NCBI GenBank assembly: GCA_036559195.1
Contig: DATBTN010000057.1
Location: 123,591-187,590, forward strand
Direction of reading: 5' to 3'
DNA: 64,000 bases
Source of the DNA: Candidatus Baltobacteraceae bacterium
Lineage (GTDB): Bacteria; Vulcanimicrobiota; Vulcanimicrobiia; Vulcanimicrobiales; Vulcanimicrobiaceae
The translations under genes were made by a program, and so were the position numbers. The notes beneath the pieces were generated by a model, which had not been told where the DNA came from, ran no database searches, and saw nothing but the letters and a program-made list of their open reading frames with translations. Numbering within the stretch: the first letter of the stretch is position 1; each line of letters begins with the position of its first letter. Below are positions 8,360 through 17,017 of the stretch, in pieces.

Positions 8360-8761
8360 ATGCCTTCGCGCCATATGGCCCGGGAGCTCGCGCTCCAAGC
8401 CCTGTTTTCGGTTGAAGTCGGACATCGCGAGCCCGTCGAAGTTCTCGACGAGTACCTCTCGCCGTTCGGCGAAAGCGAGCATCGCTTGTTCGTGAAGGAC
8501 CTCGTATTGGGAACGCTCGATCACGCGGGCGAAAGCGACGAGACGCTGGCGCCGCTGCTCGCCGGCTGGACGATCGAACGTTTACCGACGATCGATCGTT
8601 TGCTGCTACGCATGGCCACCTACGAACTGCGCTACCATCCGCAAACGCCGCGACCGGTGATTCTCAACGAAGCGGTCGAACTCGCGAAAAAATTCTCCAC
8701 CGAAGACTCGGGCCGCTTCGTCAACGGCGTGCTCGCGGCCGTGAGCCATGCCAAAGCGTAA
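8360..8761 (+). CDS. nusB: Transcription antitermination factor NusB
   Basis: A 133-residue all-helical NusB protein, part of the rrn antitermination complex with NusE/S10. Typical N-terminus SRHMARELALQALFSVE and the C-terminal signature VILNEAVELAKKFSTEDSGRFVNGVL are present. It sits 12 bp after accC and overlaps the penicillin-binding protein gene by 14 bp. The nusB link to folate and acc genes is common in bacterial genomes, so the context agrees. Confidence 0.95.
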   Translation: MPSRHMARELALQALFSVEVGHREPVEVLDEYLSPFGESEHRLFVKDLVLGTLDHAGESDETLAPLLAGWTIERLPTIDRLLLRMATYELRYHPQTPRPVILNEAVELAKKFSTEDSGRFVNGVLAAVSHAKA

Positions 8762-10922
8762 GGGGCGCGGCCCAACGGGCGCGATGAAGGCGCTGCGCTT
8801 CGCGCTGATCGCGTTCTTCTTACTCGTGCTCTTCGCGGCCGGCACGATCGCCGGAATGGTCGCCGCGTATTCCAAGAATCTGCCCGACATCAGCCGCATG
8901 GCCGATTATCAGCCCGCGCGTTCGACGCGGATCTACGCGCGCGACGGCACGCAGCTAGCCTCGCTTTACAAAGAGAACCGCATCTGGGTGCCGATCGAAA
9001 AGATCCCGCTCTCGGTGCGCGATGCGTTTATCGCGAACGAAGATCACAACTTCTATCACCATCACGGCGTCGACTTCACCGGCATCGCGCGCGCCGCGCT
9101 CGCCGATCTCGCACACAAGCACCTCGATCAGGGCGCTTCGACGATCACGCAACAGCTCGCGCGCGGGCTCTTTCTCACCAACCAGCAGACGATCTCGCGC
9201 AAGATTCAAGAGGCGCTGCTCGCGATGGAGATCGAACGCTACTACACGAAGGACGAGATTCTTCAGCGCTACTTGAATTTGATTTACTTAGGCTCGGGCG
9301 CCTACGGCGTGGACGCGGCCGCGCACACGTATTTCGGTCGCGGAGTCGGATCGCTGACGCTCGGTCAGTCGGCGCTCTTGGCCGGCCTCGTCGCCGCGCC
9401 GTCCGACTACTCGCCCTACGTCAATCTCAAACTCGCGCGCGAACGCCAACGTCACGTGCTCGATCGGATGGCCGAGAGCCACTACATCACGCAAGCGAAA
9501 GCCGACGCGGCTTATAACGCGCCGCTCGATCTTTCCGGCGAACGCGCGGCGGGCTTGCAGGGCTACAAAGATCCGTATTTCACGACCTACGCGATCGCGC
9601 AGCTCGAGAAAACGTTCGGCAAACAGGCGGCGTACGAGGGCGGCTTGCAAGTCTACACGACGGTCGATCCCAAGCTCGAGAAGCTCGCGCAAGAGGCCGT
9701 GGATTGGGGCATGCGCGCTTCTTCCCAAGAGGGCATCGGCGCGCACCAGGCGGCGCTCGTCGCCATTCGTCCCTCGACCGGCGAGATCGTCGCCATGATC
9801 GGCGGGACGCATTTCTCGCTTACCAATCAGTTCAATCGCGCCTGGCAGGCGCACCGTCAACCGGGCTCGTCGTTTAAAGTCTACGTCTACACGGCCGCCA
9901 TCGACAGCGGCATGCCGGCGTCGACGATCCTGGACGATTCGCCGGTGAGCTACCCGATGGGCGACGGGACGACCTGGTCGCCGATGGACGACGACAACCG
10001 CTTTTACGGCGCGATGACGCTGCGCTACGCACTGGCGCAGAGCCGCAACGTGGTGGCGGTAAAACTCTTGCAGCAAGTCGGCGTCGATCGCGTGATCGAG
10101 TACGCCAAGCGCATGGGGATCAAGTCGCCGCTCGAAGCGAATCTTTCGCTCGCGCTCGGCACCTCGGTCGTGACGCCGCTCGATCAGGCGAGCGGCTATC
10201 AGACGCTCGCGGATCAGGGAATCCACATCGACCCGTCGCCGTTCAAAATTGTGAAAGACTCTCTCGGCAACGTGGTACTCGACAACCAATTTCCTCAGCA
10301 AACCGAAGTCGTGAGCGCGGGCACGGCCTACATCATGGACACGATGCTCGAAGACGTGATCAACCACGGAACGGGTTATCCGAACGCGATCATCGGTCGC
10401 CCGGCCGCCGGTAAGACCGGTACGACCTCGGATTTTCACGACGCCTGGTTCGTCGGCTATACGCCCGACCTCGTTACCGCGGTGTGGATCGGTAACGACA
10501 ACAACTCGCCCATGTCCGAATCGTACGGCGGCGATATTCCGGCGCGCATTTGGTCGCGTTTTATGAAAGGCGCGTTGACCGGCGTCGCCAAGCACGACTT
10601 CCCGTTCCCGGCCGACGAAGTGAAGAAGGTCGCAAGTTGCGGCGGCCGTTTGGGGCCGTTCGAATATTATCTCGTCGGAACCGAGCCGTTGACGCCGTGC
10701 GGACGTCCGCAAACGCCGGCACCCAATTACGCGAGCGGAAACACCACGGCCGCCCTGGCGATACCCACGCAGCAGCCCCTCCCGACGCTTCCTCCCGATC
10801 CAACGCCGCTTCCGGCCGAAGCGACCCAGCCGCCGAATTCGGTCGGTGACGGCACGAACTACATGACGACCGGCGATTCGCCCGCGCCGGCTGCGACGAA
10901 AGCGCCGCGGAAGAAGCGCTAG
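8748..10922 (+). CDS. Bifunctional class A penicillin-binding protein (PBP1A type)
   Basis: A 724-residue peptidoglycan polymerase and cross-linker anchored in the inner membrane by one helix (about residues 11-33). The glycosyltransferase-51 domain shows EDHNFYHHHGVD (catalytic Glu), GASTITQQLARG and RKIQEALLAMEIE. The transpeptidase domain has SSFK (active-site Ser near residue 375), SRN (near 430) and KTGTT (near 556). A Pro/Thr-rich tail of about 90 residues ends in Lys/Arg. An MrcA/PonA-like role is inferred. It overlaps nusB and is followed by xseA after 2 bp. Confidence 0.95.
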   Translation: MPKRKGRGPTGAMKALRFALIAFFLLVLFAAGTIAGMVAAYSKNLPDISRMADYQPARSTRIYARDGTQLASLYKENRIWVPIEKIPLSVRDAFIANEDHNFYHHHGVDFTGIARAALADLAHKHLDQGASTITQQLARGLFLTNQQTISRKIQEALLAMEIERYYTKDEILQRYLNLIYLGSGAYGVDAAAHTYFGRGVGSLTLGQSALLAGLVAAPSDYSPYVNLKLARERQRHVLDRMAESHYITQAKADAAYNAPLDLSGERAAGLQGYKDPYFTTYAIAQLEKTFGKQAAYEGGLQVYTTVDPKLEKLAQEAVDWGMRASSQEGIGAHQAALVAIRPSTGEIVAMIGGTHFSLTNQFNRAWQAHRQPGSSFKVYVYTAAIDSGMPASTILDDSPVSYPMGDGTTWSPMDDDNRFYGAMTLRYALAQSRNVVAVKLLQQVGVDRVIEYAKRMGIKSPLEANLSLALGTSVVTPLDQASGYQTLADQGIHIDPSPFKIVKDSLGNVVLDNQFPQQTEVVSAGTAYIMDTMLEDVINHGTGYPNAIIGRPAAGKTGTTSDFHDAWFVGYTPDLVTAVWIGNDNNSPMSESYGGDIPARIWSRFMKGALTGVAKHDFPFPADEVKKVASCGGRLGPFEYYLVGTEPLTPCGRPQTPAPNYASGNTTAALAIPTQQPLPTLPPDPTPLPAEATQPPNSVGDGTNYMTTGDSPAPAATKAPRKKR

Positions 10923-10924
10923 CG

Positions 10925-12286
10925 ATGGAGCAAGGCTCGCTGTTCGATCAAGCGCAGCCGCCGCGGGTTGAGGGCGTCAGCCGCGTCGTTGCCTACATCG
11001 GCAAACTGCTCGGCGCCAACAAGAACCTCCAAGGATTGCGCGTGCGCGGCGAGGTCTCGAGCCCGTCGCGTTCGGCCGCCGGGCACATCTATTTCGATCT
11101 CAAAGAGCGCACCGATATTCTCAAATGCGTGATCTGGTCGAGCAGTGCCAACGGGTTGCCGGCCATCAAGAACGGCGACGAGATTATCGTCTCGGGCGAG
11201 TGGGGCATTTACGGGGCTCGCAGCACGTTTCAACTCTTCGTTAATGCGATCGAGCTCACCGGAATCGGTAACCTGTATGCGCAGTTCGAAGCGCTCAAGG
11301 AGCGCTTTCGCGCGGAGGGGCTCTTCGAAAGCGCGCGCAAGCGCCCGATGCCTGCATTCCCGCGGCGCATAGCGGTGATCTCCGCGCGCGGCAAAGGCGC
11401 CGAGGACTTTTCGACGATCGTGGCGCGTTTGGCACCGCATCTCGAGATCGAGTTTGTCGAATCGCGCGTGCAGGGCGACGGCGCCGCAATCGAGATCGGC
11501 GAAGCGATCGACCGTGCGTCGCGGCTGGCCGTCGACGTCATCGTCCTAGCTCGCGGCGGCGGATCCTACGAGGATCTCTTTCAATTCAATCTCGAGCCGG
11601 TGGTTCGCGCGATCGTGCGCTCGAAGCGGCCGGTGCTCTCGGCGATCGGCCACACCGGCGACGTGCATTTGAGCGATCTCGTTGCCGACTACACGCGCGA
11701 GACTCCCTCGAGTGCGGCGCAATACTTCGGTGAGATTCGCGAGTCCTACGCTCGCCGGATCGAGCGGCTCGACGGCCGTCTGTGGGAGCAGCTGCGCGCG
11801 CTCAAGCGCACGCACGACCAGCGCCTCGACGTGGCCGCGGCAGCGCTCGATCGCGCCGCGCGGACCCTCGCGGGCGATCGGCGTTCCACGCTGCTCCAAC
11901 TCGAGCGTAAGCTCGACGCGCTCACGCCGATCGTGCGGCTAACGCAGCGCCGTCAGCGCTTCGACCGGCTCGTCTCGATGCTGACCGCCTCGGCGCGACA
12001 CGTTCTGGCACCGGCCGGCGCGCGCCTGATCGATGCCGGCGCGCGCCTCGCTCGCGCGCAAACTGGCGCGACCAAAGAGCCGTTCGCGCGTTTGCGCGCC
12101 TTCGAGATGCAGTTGAACGATCGCGATCCGCTCGCCGTGCTCGCGCGCGGATATGCGATCGTCACCGATGCGCGCGGGCACATCCTCAAAGACGTCGATT
12201 CCGTTGAAGCCGGGGAAGTAGTCAGCGCGCGCCTCGCGCGCGGGACGCTCGCCGCACGCGTCGAACGAAAGGGCCTCGATGGCTGA
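10925..12286 (+). CDS. xseA: Exodeoxyribonuclease VII large subunit XseA
   Basis: A 453-residue protein with an N-terminal OB-fold (LRVRGEVSSPSRSAAGHIYFDLK) and the XseA catalytic core with VISARGKGAEDFSTI, VLARGGGSYEDLFQFN (about residues 203-218) and AIGHTGDVHLSDLVAD (about 239). The second half is rich in Ala, Arg and Leu and is probably helical. The active motif reads GHTGD where many homologues have GHEtD, a small substitution at a conserved acidic position. XseA pairs with XseB, encoded by the next gene with an 8-bp overlap. Confidence 0.94.
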   Translation: MEQGSLFDQAQPPRVEGVSRVVAYIGKLLGANKNLQGLRVRGEVSSPSRSAAGHIYFDLKERTDILKCVIWSSSANGLPAIKNGDEIIVSGEWGIYGARSTFQLFVNAIELTGIGNLYAQFEALKERFRAEGLFESARKRPMPAFPRRIAVISARGKGAEDFSTIVARLAPHLEIEFVESRVQGDGAAIEIGEAIDRASRLAVDVIVLARGGGSYEDLFQFNLEPVVRAIVRSKRPVLSAIGHTGDVHLSDLVADYTRETPSSAAQYFGEIRESYARRIERLDGRLWEQLRALKRTHDQRLDVAAAALDRAARTLAGDRRSTLLQLERKLDALTPIVRLTQRRQRFDRLVSMLTASARHVLAPAGARLIDAGARLARAQTGATKEPFARLRAFEMQLNDRDPLAVLARGYAIVTDARGHILKDVDSVEAGEVVSARLARGTLAARVERKGLDG

Positions 12287-12524
12287 TCAGTCACCCGGTG
12301 AATTCGAAGCGAAAGTCGCACGGCTCGAAGCGATCGTCAAAGAACTCGAGAACGGCAACGTGGAACTCGATCGTGCCGTCGCGCTCTTCAAAGAGGGCAA
12401 ACAACTCTCGCGCGATTGCGAAACGCTGCTAAAAACCGCACAGGACCAGATCGACCGCGCGATGGGCACCGTCCCCGCGGCCGCCGCGAGCCCGGACGGC
12501 GACGAGATCCTCTTCGATCCGTAG
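12279..12524 (+). CDS. xseB: Exodeoxyribonuclease VII small subunit XseB
   Basis: An 81-residue helical protein with the standard XseB pattern FEAKVARLEAIVKELENG followed by LDRAVALFKEGKQL. Several small subunits bind one XseA in the enzyme. It is the last gene of the long plus-strand run and converges on the minus-strand gene ending at 12530, leaving 5 bp and no obvious intrinsic terminator between them. Confidence 0.93.
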   Translation: MADQSPGEFEAKVARLEAIVKELENGNVELDRAVALFKEGKQLSRDCETLLKTAQDQIDRAMGTVPAAAASPDGDEILFDP

Positions 12525-12529
12525 TCGCG

Positions 12530-13135
12530 TCACGCGCTGGGATGGATGCCGGCGCCGTAGCCGGCGCGTAGAACGGCGACGATCGACGGCGGCGTGAGTA
12601 CTTCGACCTCGCCGCGGGCGGGCCGCGGCCGCCGCTCGCCATACGCCGCGCTCGACCACGCGAGAATCTCGTTTCCCCACAGAGCCCACGCTGTGCCGTT
12701 GACCGCGACGTACGTCCCCTCCGGTAACGTTGCAACGTCTGCATGGTACGTGCGTTTTTCGCGGCCGGCGAGACGTTCGGCATGCAGCGTTCTATCCATC
12801 GCGTCCGCGCCGGCGGGAGCGCCGAAACTCGTTTCCCAGAGCCGGCGAAATCGCTTGTAGTCGGCATTGCGGCATTCGGCGCACGGCCGATGACCCGCGC
12901 TTAAAGCCGCAGCCTCGTCGAGAAAAAATAGCTCGGTCCACGTGTGCGGCTGCATCACCGTGCGATGCCTCCCGCGAAACTCCGTGCGGCACGCAATCCA
13001 CCGCCGAACCTGCCAACAACGCACGATTCGTCGCTCGTCATCGCACAAAATCCCGCGGTTACCCATAAGCAACCCACGCCCCGCCGCCGCGACGATCTCG
13101 CCAAACGGCGTAACCCGATTTTGCAACGCCATCAC
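12530..13135 (-). CDS. Conserved protein with Ada-like Cys/His zinc motif
   Basis: A 201-residue protein of a family I recognise only as a conserved hypothetical. Visible blocks: FGEIVAAAGRGLLMGNRGIL near the N-terminus and LFFLDEAAALSAGHRPCAEC near residue 80. The AGHRPCAECR segment resembles the GFRPCKRCRP zinc-ligand pair of the Ada methyl-phosphotriester repair domain, and an upstream WQVRRWIAC could supply further Cys. A metal site is inferred; DNA repair is only a possibility. The N-terminal FG...NRG block supports starting at 13135/13132 rather than the ATG at 13066. Confidence 0.6.
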   Translation of the reverse strand: MMALQNRVTPFGEIVAAAGRGLLMGNRGILCDDERRIVRCWQVRRWIACRTEFRGRHRTVMQPHTWTELFFLDEAAALSAGHRPCAECRNADYKRFRRLWETSFGAPAGADAMDRTLHAERLAGREKRTYHADVATLPEGTYVAVNGTAWALWGNEILAWSSAAYGERRPRPARGEVEVLTPPSIVAVLRAGYGAGIHPSA

Positions 13136-13164
13136 TCCACCGAACGCGAGGAACCCGACTACGG

Positions 13165-13623
13165 TTGCAGAAAATCGTTGACGTGCGCATCATTCCAACG
13201 CCGAAGCTCGCTGCGGGCTACGGCGTCTTCGCGTTCGCATGCGTCGCTGCGGTAGTCGCTGATCTTGTGGTGATGCACGGGTTGGGTGCGTTATCATGGC
13301 CCTCTATCGCACTCGCCTGGCTCTGCATGATCGGGTATGCATGTGCCTTCTCGACGATAATCGTCGGTGTATCGCACCGAGAACGCGAAATGCGGCGGGA
13401 CGGAACGCCGGTGGCGCTCCACGAGCGCGAGCGCTCCGAACGGACGCTCTGGAACGTCGCGGGGACTTGCATCGGCCTCGGCGGTTACGGACTACAGGCC
13501 GCGCACGGCTACTTCGCAATACCCGAGTTTGCGGGGCAGTGGCTCGTGGAAATCGCCCTGATCTTTGGCGGATTTTCGCTCGCGATGCTTTCCGAAGCCG
13601 CCTACTTGCGAAAACTCGGGTGA
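13165..13623 (+). CDS. Small four-helix membrane protein, unknown function
   Basis: About 152 residues from TTG 13165; GTG 13180 is an alternative start. Four hydrophobic segments are visible at roughly residues 17-37, 44-66, 95-114 and 124-145, separated by a charged cytosolic-type loop (SHREREMRRDG to RERSERTLW). No family signature was recognised. It stands alone, starting 29 bp from the divergent zinc-motif gene, so the two may share a promoter region. Confidence 0.6.
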   Translation: MQKIVDVRIIPTPKLAAGYGVFAFACVAAVVADLVVMHGLGALSWPSIALAWLCMIGYACAFSTIIVGVSHREREMRRDGTPVALHERERSERTLWNVAGTCIGLGGYGLQAAHGYFAIPEFAGQWLVEIALIFGGFSLAMLSEAAYLRKLG

Positions 13624-13704
13624 GCGAAAACCTCGGCGGTCATAAAGTAGGAGCGCAGACGTCTATTAAATGGACCGTCAAGGCGCGAGGCAAACGTTCG
13701 GCAG

Positions 13705-14253
13705 ATGATCGCGGCTATTGAAACGGCGCGCACGATCTTGCGCGGCTGGAACGATGACGACGTAGAGTCCTGGGCGCAGATGAACGCCGATCCACGAGTC
13801 ATGGAGTTTTTTCCGAGCACCTACGCGCGGGAACGATCGATCGCGTCGGCGGCGACGATGCGGGCGGAATTGGAGCGAGACGGCTACGGATGGTTCGTCG
13901 TCGAACTCAAGGACCGAATGCCGTTTGCCGGCGTGATCGCTTTGCAGCCGGTGCCTTTCGAAGCTCGATTCACGCCGGCAAAGGAAATCGGCTGGCGCTT
14001 TCTCCCCGCCGCATGGGGCCACGGATATGCGACCGAAGCGGCTTCCGCGGCGATGCGTTTCGCATTCGAAGAGCTGGGCTGGGATCAGGTGGTCGCCTTG
14101 ACGGCGCGGATCAACGTTCCTTCGCAGCGCGTAATGGAGCGTCTGCACATGACGCACGACCCGGACGACGATTTCGGGCATCCACGGGTCGAGGAAGGTC
14201 ATCGTCTGCATCATTGCGTGCTTTACCGCGCTCGAGCGACGCTTCTGCGATAG
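13705..14253 (+). CDS. GNAT-family N-acetyltransferase (RimJ/RimL type)
   Basis: A 182-residue GNAT protein. The N-terminal ETARTILRGWNDDDVESW matches the RimJ/RimL/SpeG-like subgroup, and the acetyl-CoA-binding motif region is GWRFLPAAWGHGYATEAASA (about residues 92-111). The late INVPSQRVMERLHM segment is also characteristic. The substrate (ribosomal protein N-terminus, amine or antibiotic) cannot be deduced. ATG 13705 is taken from the start of the conserved region; no strong ribosome binding site is visible. Confidence 0.85.
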   Translation: MIAAIETARTILRGWNDDDVESWAQMNADPRVMEFFPSTYARERSIASAATMRAELERDGYGWFVVELKDRMPFAGVIALQPVPFEARFTPAKEIGWRFLPAAWGHGYATEAASAAMRFAFEELGWDQVVALTARINVPSQRVMERLHMTHDPDDDFGHPRVEEGHRLHHCVLYRARATLLR

Positions 14254-14281
14254 CCGAAGCCATATGAGAAGGGAATCGCGA

Positions 14282-14761
14282 ATGAAGAAAATCAACACCA
14301 ACGAGATTGAAGAATTGACTTGGACTTCGCCGAACGGGAAGTTCACCGGTGCGGGAAAGCAAGTATCCGAAGCGTTGGGGCGCAATCCGCGTTCGACCGA
14401 CTTCATCGAGCGGCATCCCTTCGATGTCGAGATCTGCCGCATCCCGGCCGGCGCCACGCCGTATCCGTATCATTCGCACAGCGCGCAGTGGGAGTTCTAT
14501 CACGTGATCGCGGGCAGCGGTACGGTTCGAGACGAGAGCGGATCCACGCCGGTCGAAACCGGCGACGCGTTCGTCTTCAAACCCGGTGAGGCGCACCAAA
14601 TCTCAAACAACGGCTCGCAAGATCTCGTGCTGTACGTCGTTGCGGACAATCCGATCGGCGAATCGTACTACTATCCGGATAGCAAGAAGTGGGGCGTCAA
14701 CTCGCCGGAACGCCGAATCGTTCGGTCCGAGCCGCTCGACTACTTCGACGGCGAAGAGTAG
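14282..14761 (+). CDS. Cupin-domain protein
   Basis: A 159-residue single-domain cupin. The two cupin motifs are seen as YPYHSHSAQWEFYHVIAGSG (His/His/Glu metal ligands, about residues 62-81) and ETGDAFVFKPGEAHQISN (about 93-110). ATG 14282 is preferred over 14264 because AGAAGGGA lies seven bases before it. The enzyme or sensor role is unknown; sugar-isomerase-like and regulatory cupins look alike at this level. A dispersed-repeat pair follows. Confidence 0.8.
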   Translation: MKKINTNEIEELTWTSPNGKFTGAGKQVSEALGRNPRSTDFIERHPFDVEICRIPAGATPYPYHSHSAQWEFYHVIAGSGTVRDESGSTPVETGDAFVFKPGEAHQISNNGSQDLVLYVVADNPIGESYYYPDSKKWGVNSPERRIVRSEPLDYFDGEE

Positions 14762-14775
14762 CAACTCGAAGGCCG

Positions 14776-14870
14776 TGCTTCGACAAGCTCAGCATGACAA
14801 CGCACCCTCCCCCCCGTTTGTCATCCTGAGCTTGTCGAAGGACGCCCGTGGTTAGACAAGCTCACCATGA
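14776..14870. repeat. Dispersed 25-bp repeats, inverted pair plus degenerate third copy
   Basis: Copies at 14776-14800 (minus sense, GC/GC type) and 14818-14843 (plus sense, CC/GG type) face each other and could pair, apart from the co-varying positions, around a C-rich spacer. A weaker copy (GG/CC type) lies at 14850-14870. They fill the gap between the cupin gene and glnA. Confidence 0.85.
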
Positions 14871-14990
14871 AAATTGGTTCGACTTGGGGCACAACGGGTG
14901 GGGGCGTTTTTTTACCGGATGGATAAAGGCGTGCTCGGCATGACGTTTAAGCGTTCGGGATAGCCCGTCCGTCTAAGGAGAGCAGCAACG

Positions 14991-16421
14991 ATGACGACCG
15001 AACTACGTGATTTCCTCATGCTCCCGTACGGCGAGCTCGAAGAGCTGAACTTGGCCGCAAAGAAGCAGCGCCAAGATCGCGTTCCGATGAAGAAGATCCA
15101 GGAAGAGCGCCTGAAGTACTTGACCGGCGAGCATCGCATCAAGGCGGTTACCGTGCTCTTCACCGATCTCGAAGGCCGGCTCCACATGCTCGACTACGAC
15201 AAGAAATTTCTGCTTAAGTCGATGGACAACCTCACCTTCGACGGATCGTCGATTCGCGGGTTCACGTCGCAGCGCGAGAGCGACTTGCGCCTAGTGCTGG
15301 ATTGGAGCGCGTTTTATTGGGCGCCGGCCGACGTCTTCGGGCCGGGCAAAGTCCTCGTCTTCGGCGACGTGATCGATCGCGACGGCTCGCCGTTTGCGGG
15401 CGATACGCGCGGTCTGGTTAAAAAACTCTCGAATCAGTACTACGAAAAAGACGGCTACACGCTCAATGCCGCCAACGAGATCGAAGGCTTTCTCTTCCAA
15501 GGATTGGATGCCGAGCGTCGCTATCACGAGACGGGGAAATTCGAGTACGTCAACACCGGCGGCTACTATCATTCGCTGCCGGGCGACGCGCTGCGGACCT
15601 TTATCGATACGGTCGCCGAAGTGCAGCGCGCGATGGGATTCGAAAACGAAAAGGACCACCCGGAGGTCGCGCCCTCGCAGTTTGAGATCAACTACAGCTA
15701 CGGCGAGGTGGTGGCCGCGGCCGATCAGATTCAGCTCTACAAGTTGATCTGCCGCCAAGTCGCAACGCGCCTGGGGATGACCGTGAGCTTTTTGCCGAAA
15801 CCCGTGATCGGCGTCAACGGTAGCGGCATGCACACGAACGTTTCGATCAGCAAGAACGGCAAGAACGTCTTCTGGGACGCGCGCGGGGAAGAACGCCTGA
15901 GTCCGTTCGCATGGAAATTCGTCGATCGCATTTTAACGCATGCGAGCGAAACGTGTTTGATGCTCAACGCCAGCGTCAACGCCTATCGCCGGCTCGATCC
16001 GCACTTTGAAGCGCCCAATCAAATCAAGGCCTCGGCGGTCGATCGCGGTTCCATGGTGCGAATCCCCATCGGCAACGAGCGCAGCGCGCGCGTCGAAGTA
16101 CGCTCGGTCGGACCCGACGCCAATCCCTACATGGTCATGCTGGCGGTCTTCAAAACGGGACTGGAAGGCCGCATCAGCGACGTTAAAAACCTCCGTCAAG
16201 CCGACCGCTTTCTGCCCCACAACGTCTACGACGCCATCAGCGAGTTTCGTAACTCCGCCTGGGTGACGACGCTGCTCGGCAACGACGTAAAGAACCGCTA
16301 CGCCGATCTCAAAGAGGCCAGCGCCGATCGCTGCCCGCGCCTGCTCGGCACGATCGTGAAATCGCAGGAAGTCCAATACCACCACGAAGTCTACAATCAG
16401 TACCTTTGGAACCTGTTCTAG
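14991..16421 (+). CDS. glnA: Glutamine synthetase, type I
   Basis: A 476-residue enzyme making glutamine from glutamate, ammonia and ATP, normally a dodecamer. Signatures: FDGSSIRGF near residue 83, NEIEGFLFQG (metal Glu), EVAPSQFEINYSYGE, NGSGMHTNVSI (His of the active site) and EAPNQIKASAVDRGSMVRIP. The canonical adenylylation motif NLYDLPPEE is absent; the corresponding region reads KNLRQADRFLPHN. Control by GlnE-type adenylylation at that Tyr is therefore not expected. About 35 residues precede the beta-grasp domain. GGAG lies before the ATG. Confidence 0.93.
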   Translation: MTTELRDFLMLPYGELEELNLAAKKQRQDRVPMKKIQEERLKYLTGEHRIKAVTVLFTDLEGRLHMLDYDKKFLLKSMDNLTFDGSSIRGFTSQRESDLRLVLDWSAFYWAPADVFGPGKVLVFGDVIDRDGSPFAGDTRGLVKKLSNQYYEKDGYTLNAANEIEGFLFQGLDAERRYHETGKFEYVNTGGYYHSLPGDALRTFIDTVAEVQRAMGFENEKDHPEVAPSQFEINYSYGEVVAAADQIQLYKLICRQVATRLGMTVSFLPKPVIGVNGSGMHTNVSISKNGKNVFWDARGEERLSPFAWKFVDRILTHASETCLMLNASVNAYRRLDPHFEAPNQIKASAVDRGSMVRIPIGNERSARVEVRSVGPDANPYMVMLAVFKTGLEGRISDVKNLRQADRFLPHNVYDAISEFRNSAWVTTLLGNDVKNRYADLKEASADRCPRLLGTIVKSQEVQYHHEVYNQYLWNLF

Positions 16422-16447
16422 CGCTGCGGCGGTTCTAACCGTTTAGA

Positions 16448-17017
16448 ATGGCCAAGCTCTATTTCCGCTACTCGGCGATGAACGCCGGGAAGTCCATCGC
16501 CCTGCTGCAAGTCGCGCACAATTACGAAACGCACGGACGTTCCGTGATGATCTTTGCTTCGACGATGGACCACCGTCACGGCATCGGGCGGGTCACCTCG
16601 CGCCTCGGGCCGCAGCGCGAGGCGCTCACGTTCGATGCGAAACTCGATTTCTACGCGGCGCTGGCCGCCGCCGGCGAGATCGCGTGCGCGCTCGTGGACG
16701 AGGCCCAGTTCTTAACGCCCGCTCAAGTCCGCCAACTTCATCGCGTGGCGCATCTGCTCGATATCCCGGTCATCTGTTACGGGATTCGCAGCGATTTTCT
16801 CGGCGAGCCCTTTCCGGGTTCGACCTACCTGCTGACGCTCGCCGATAGCGTCGAGGAACTCAAGACGGTCTGCGCTTGCGGCCGCAAGGCCACGATGAAC
16901 GTCCGTTTCAACGAACGCGGCGAGCGCATCGCGACCGGCGAGCAGATCGCGATCGAAGGGGACGTTCGCTACGTCACGATGTGCGGACGCTGCTTCTATA
17001 CGCCGAAGACCCCGTGA
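16448..17017 (+). CDS. tdk: Thymidine kinase
   Basis: A 189-residue type II thymidine kinase for dTMP salvage. P-loop SAMNAGKS (about residues 9-16), ALVDEAQFL Walker B (about 82-90), YGIRSDFLGEPFPGS lasso region (about 112-126) and two zinc-binding CxC/CxxC pairs (CACGRKA and CGRC) are visible. Length and motif order are standard. Its stop overlaps the tlyA start as GTGA. Confidence 0.94.
   Translation: MAKLYFRYSAMNAGKSIALLQVAHNYETHGRSVMIFASTMDHRHGIGRVTSRLGPQREALTFDAKLDFYAALAAAGEIACALVDEAQFLTPAQVRQLHRVAHLLDIPVICYGIRSDFLGEPFPGSTYLLTLADSVEELKTVCACGRKATMNVRFNERGERIATGEQIAIEGDVRYVTMCGRCFYTPKTP

Noticed and set aside
14860..14935. T-run at about 14908 as a terminator of the cupin gene
   Set aside because: The G-rich stretch before the T-run has no convincing complementary arm.
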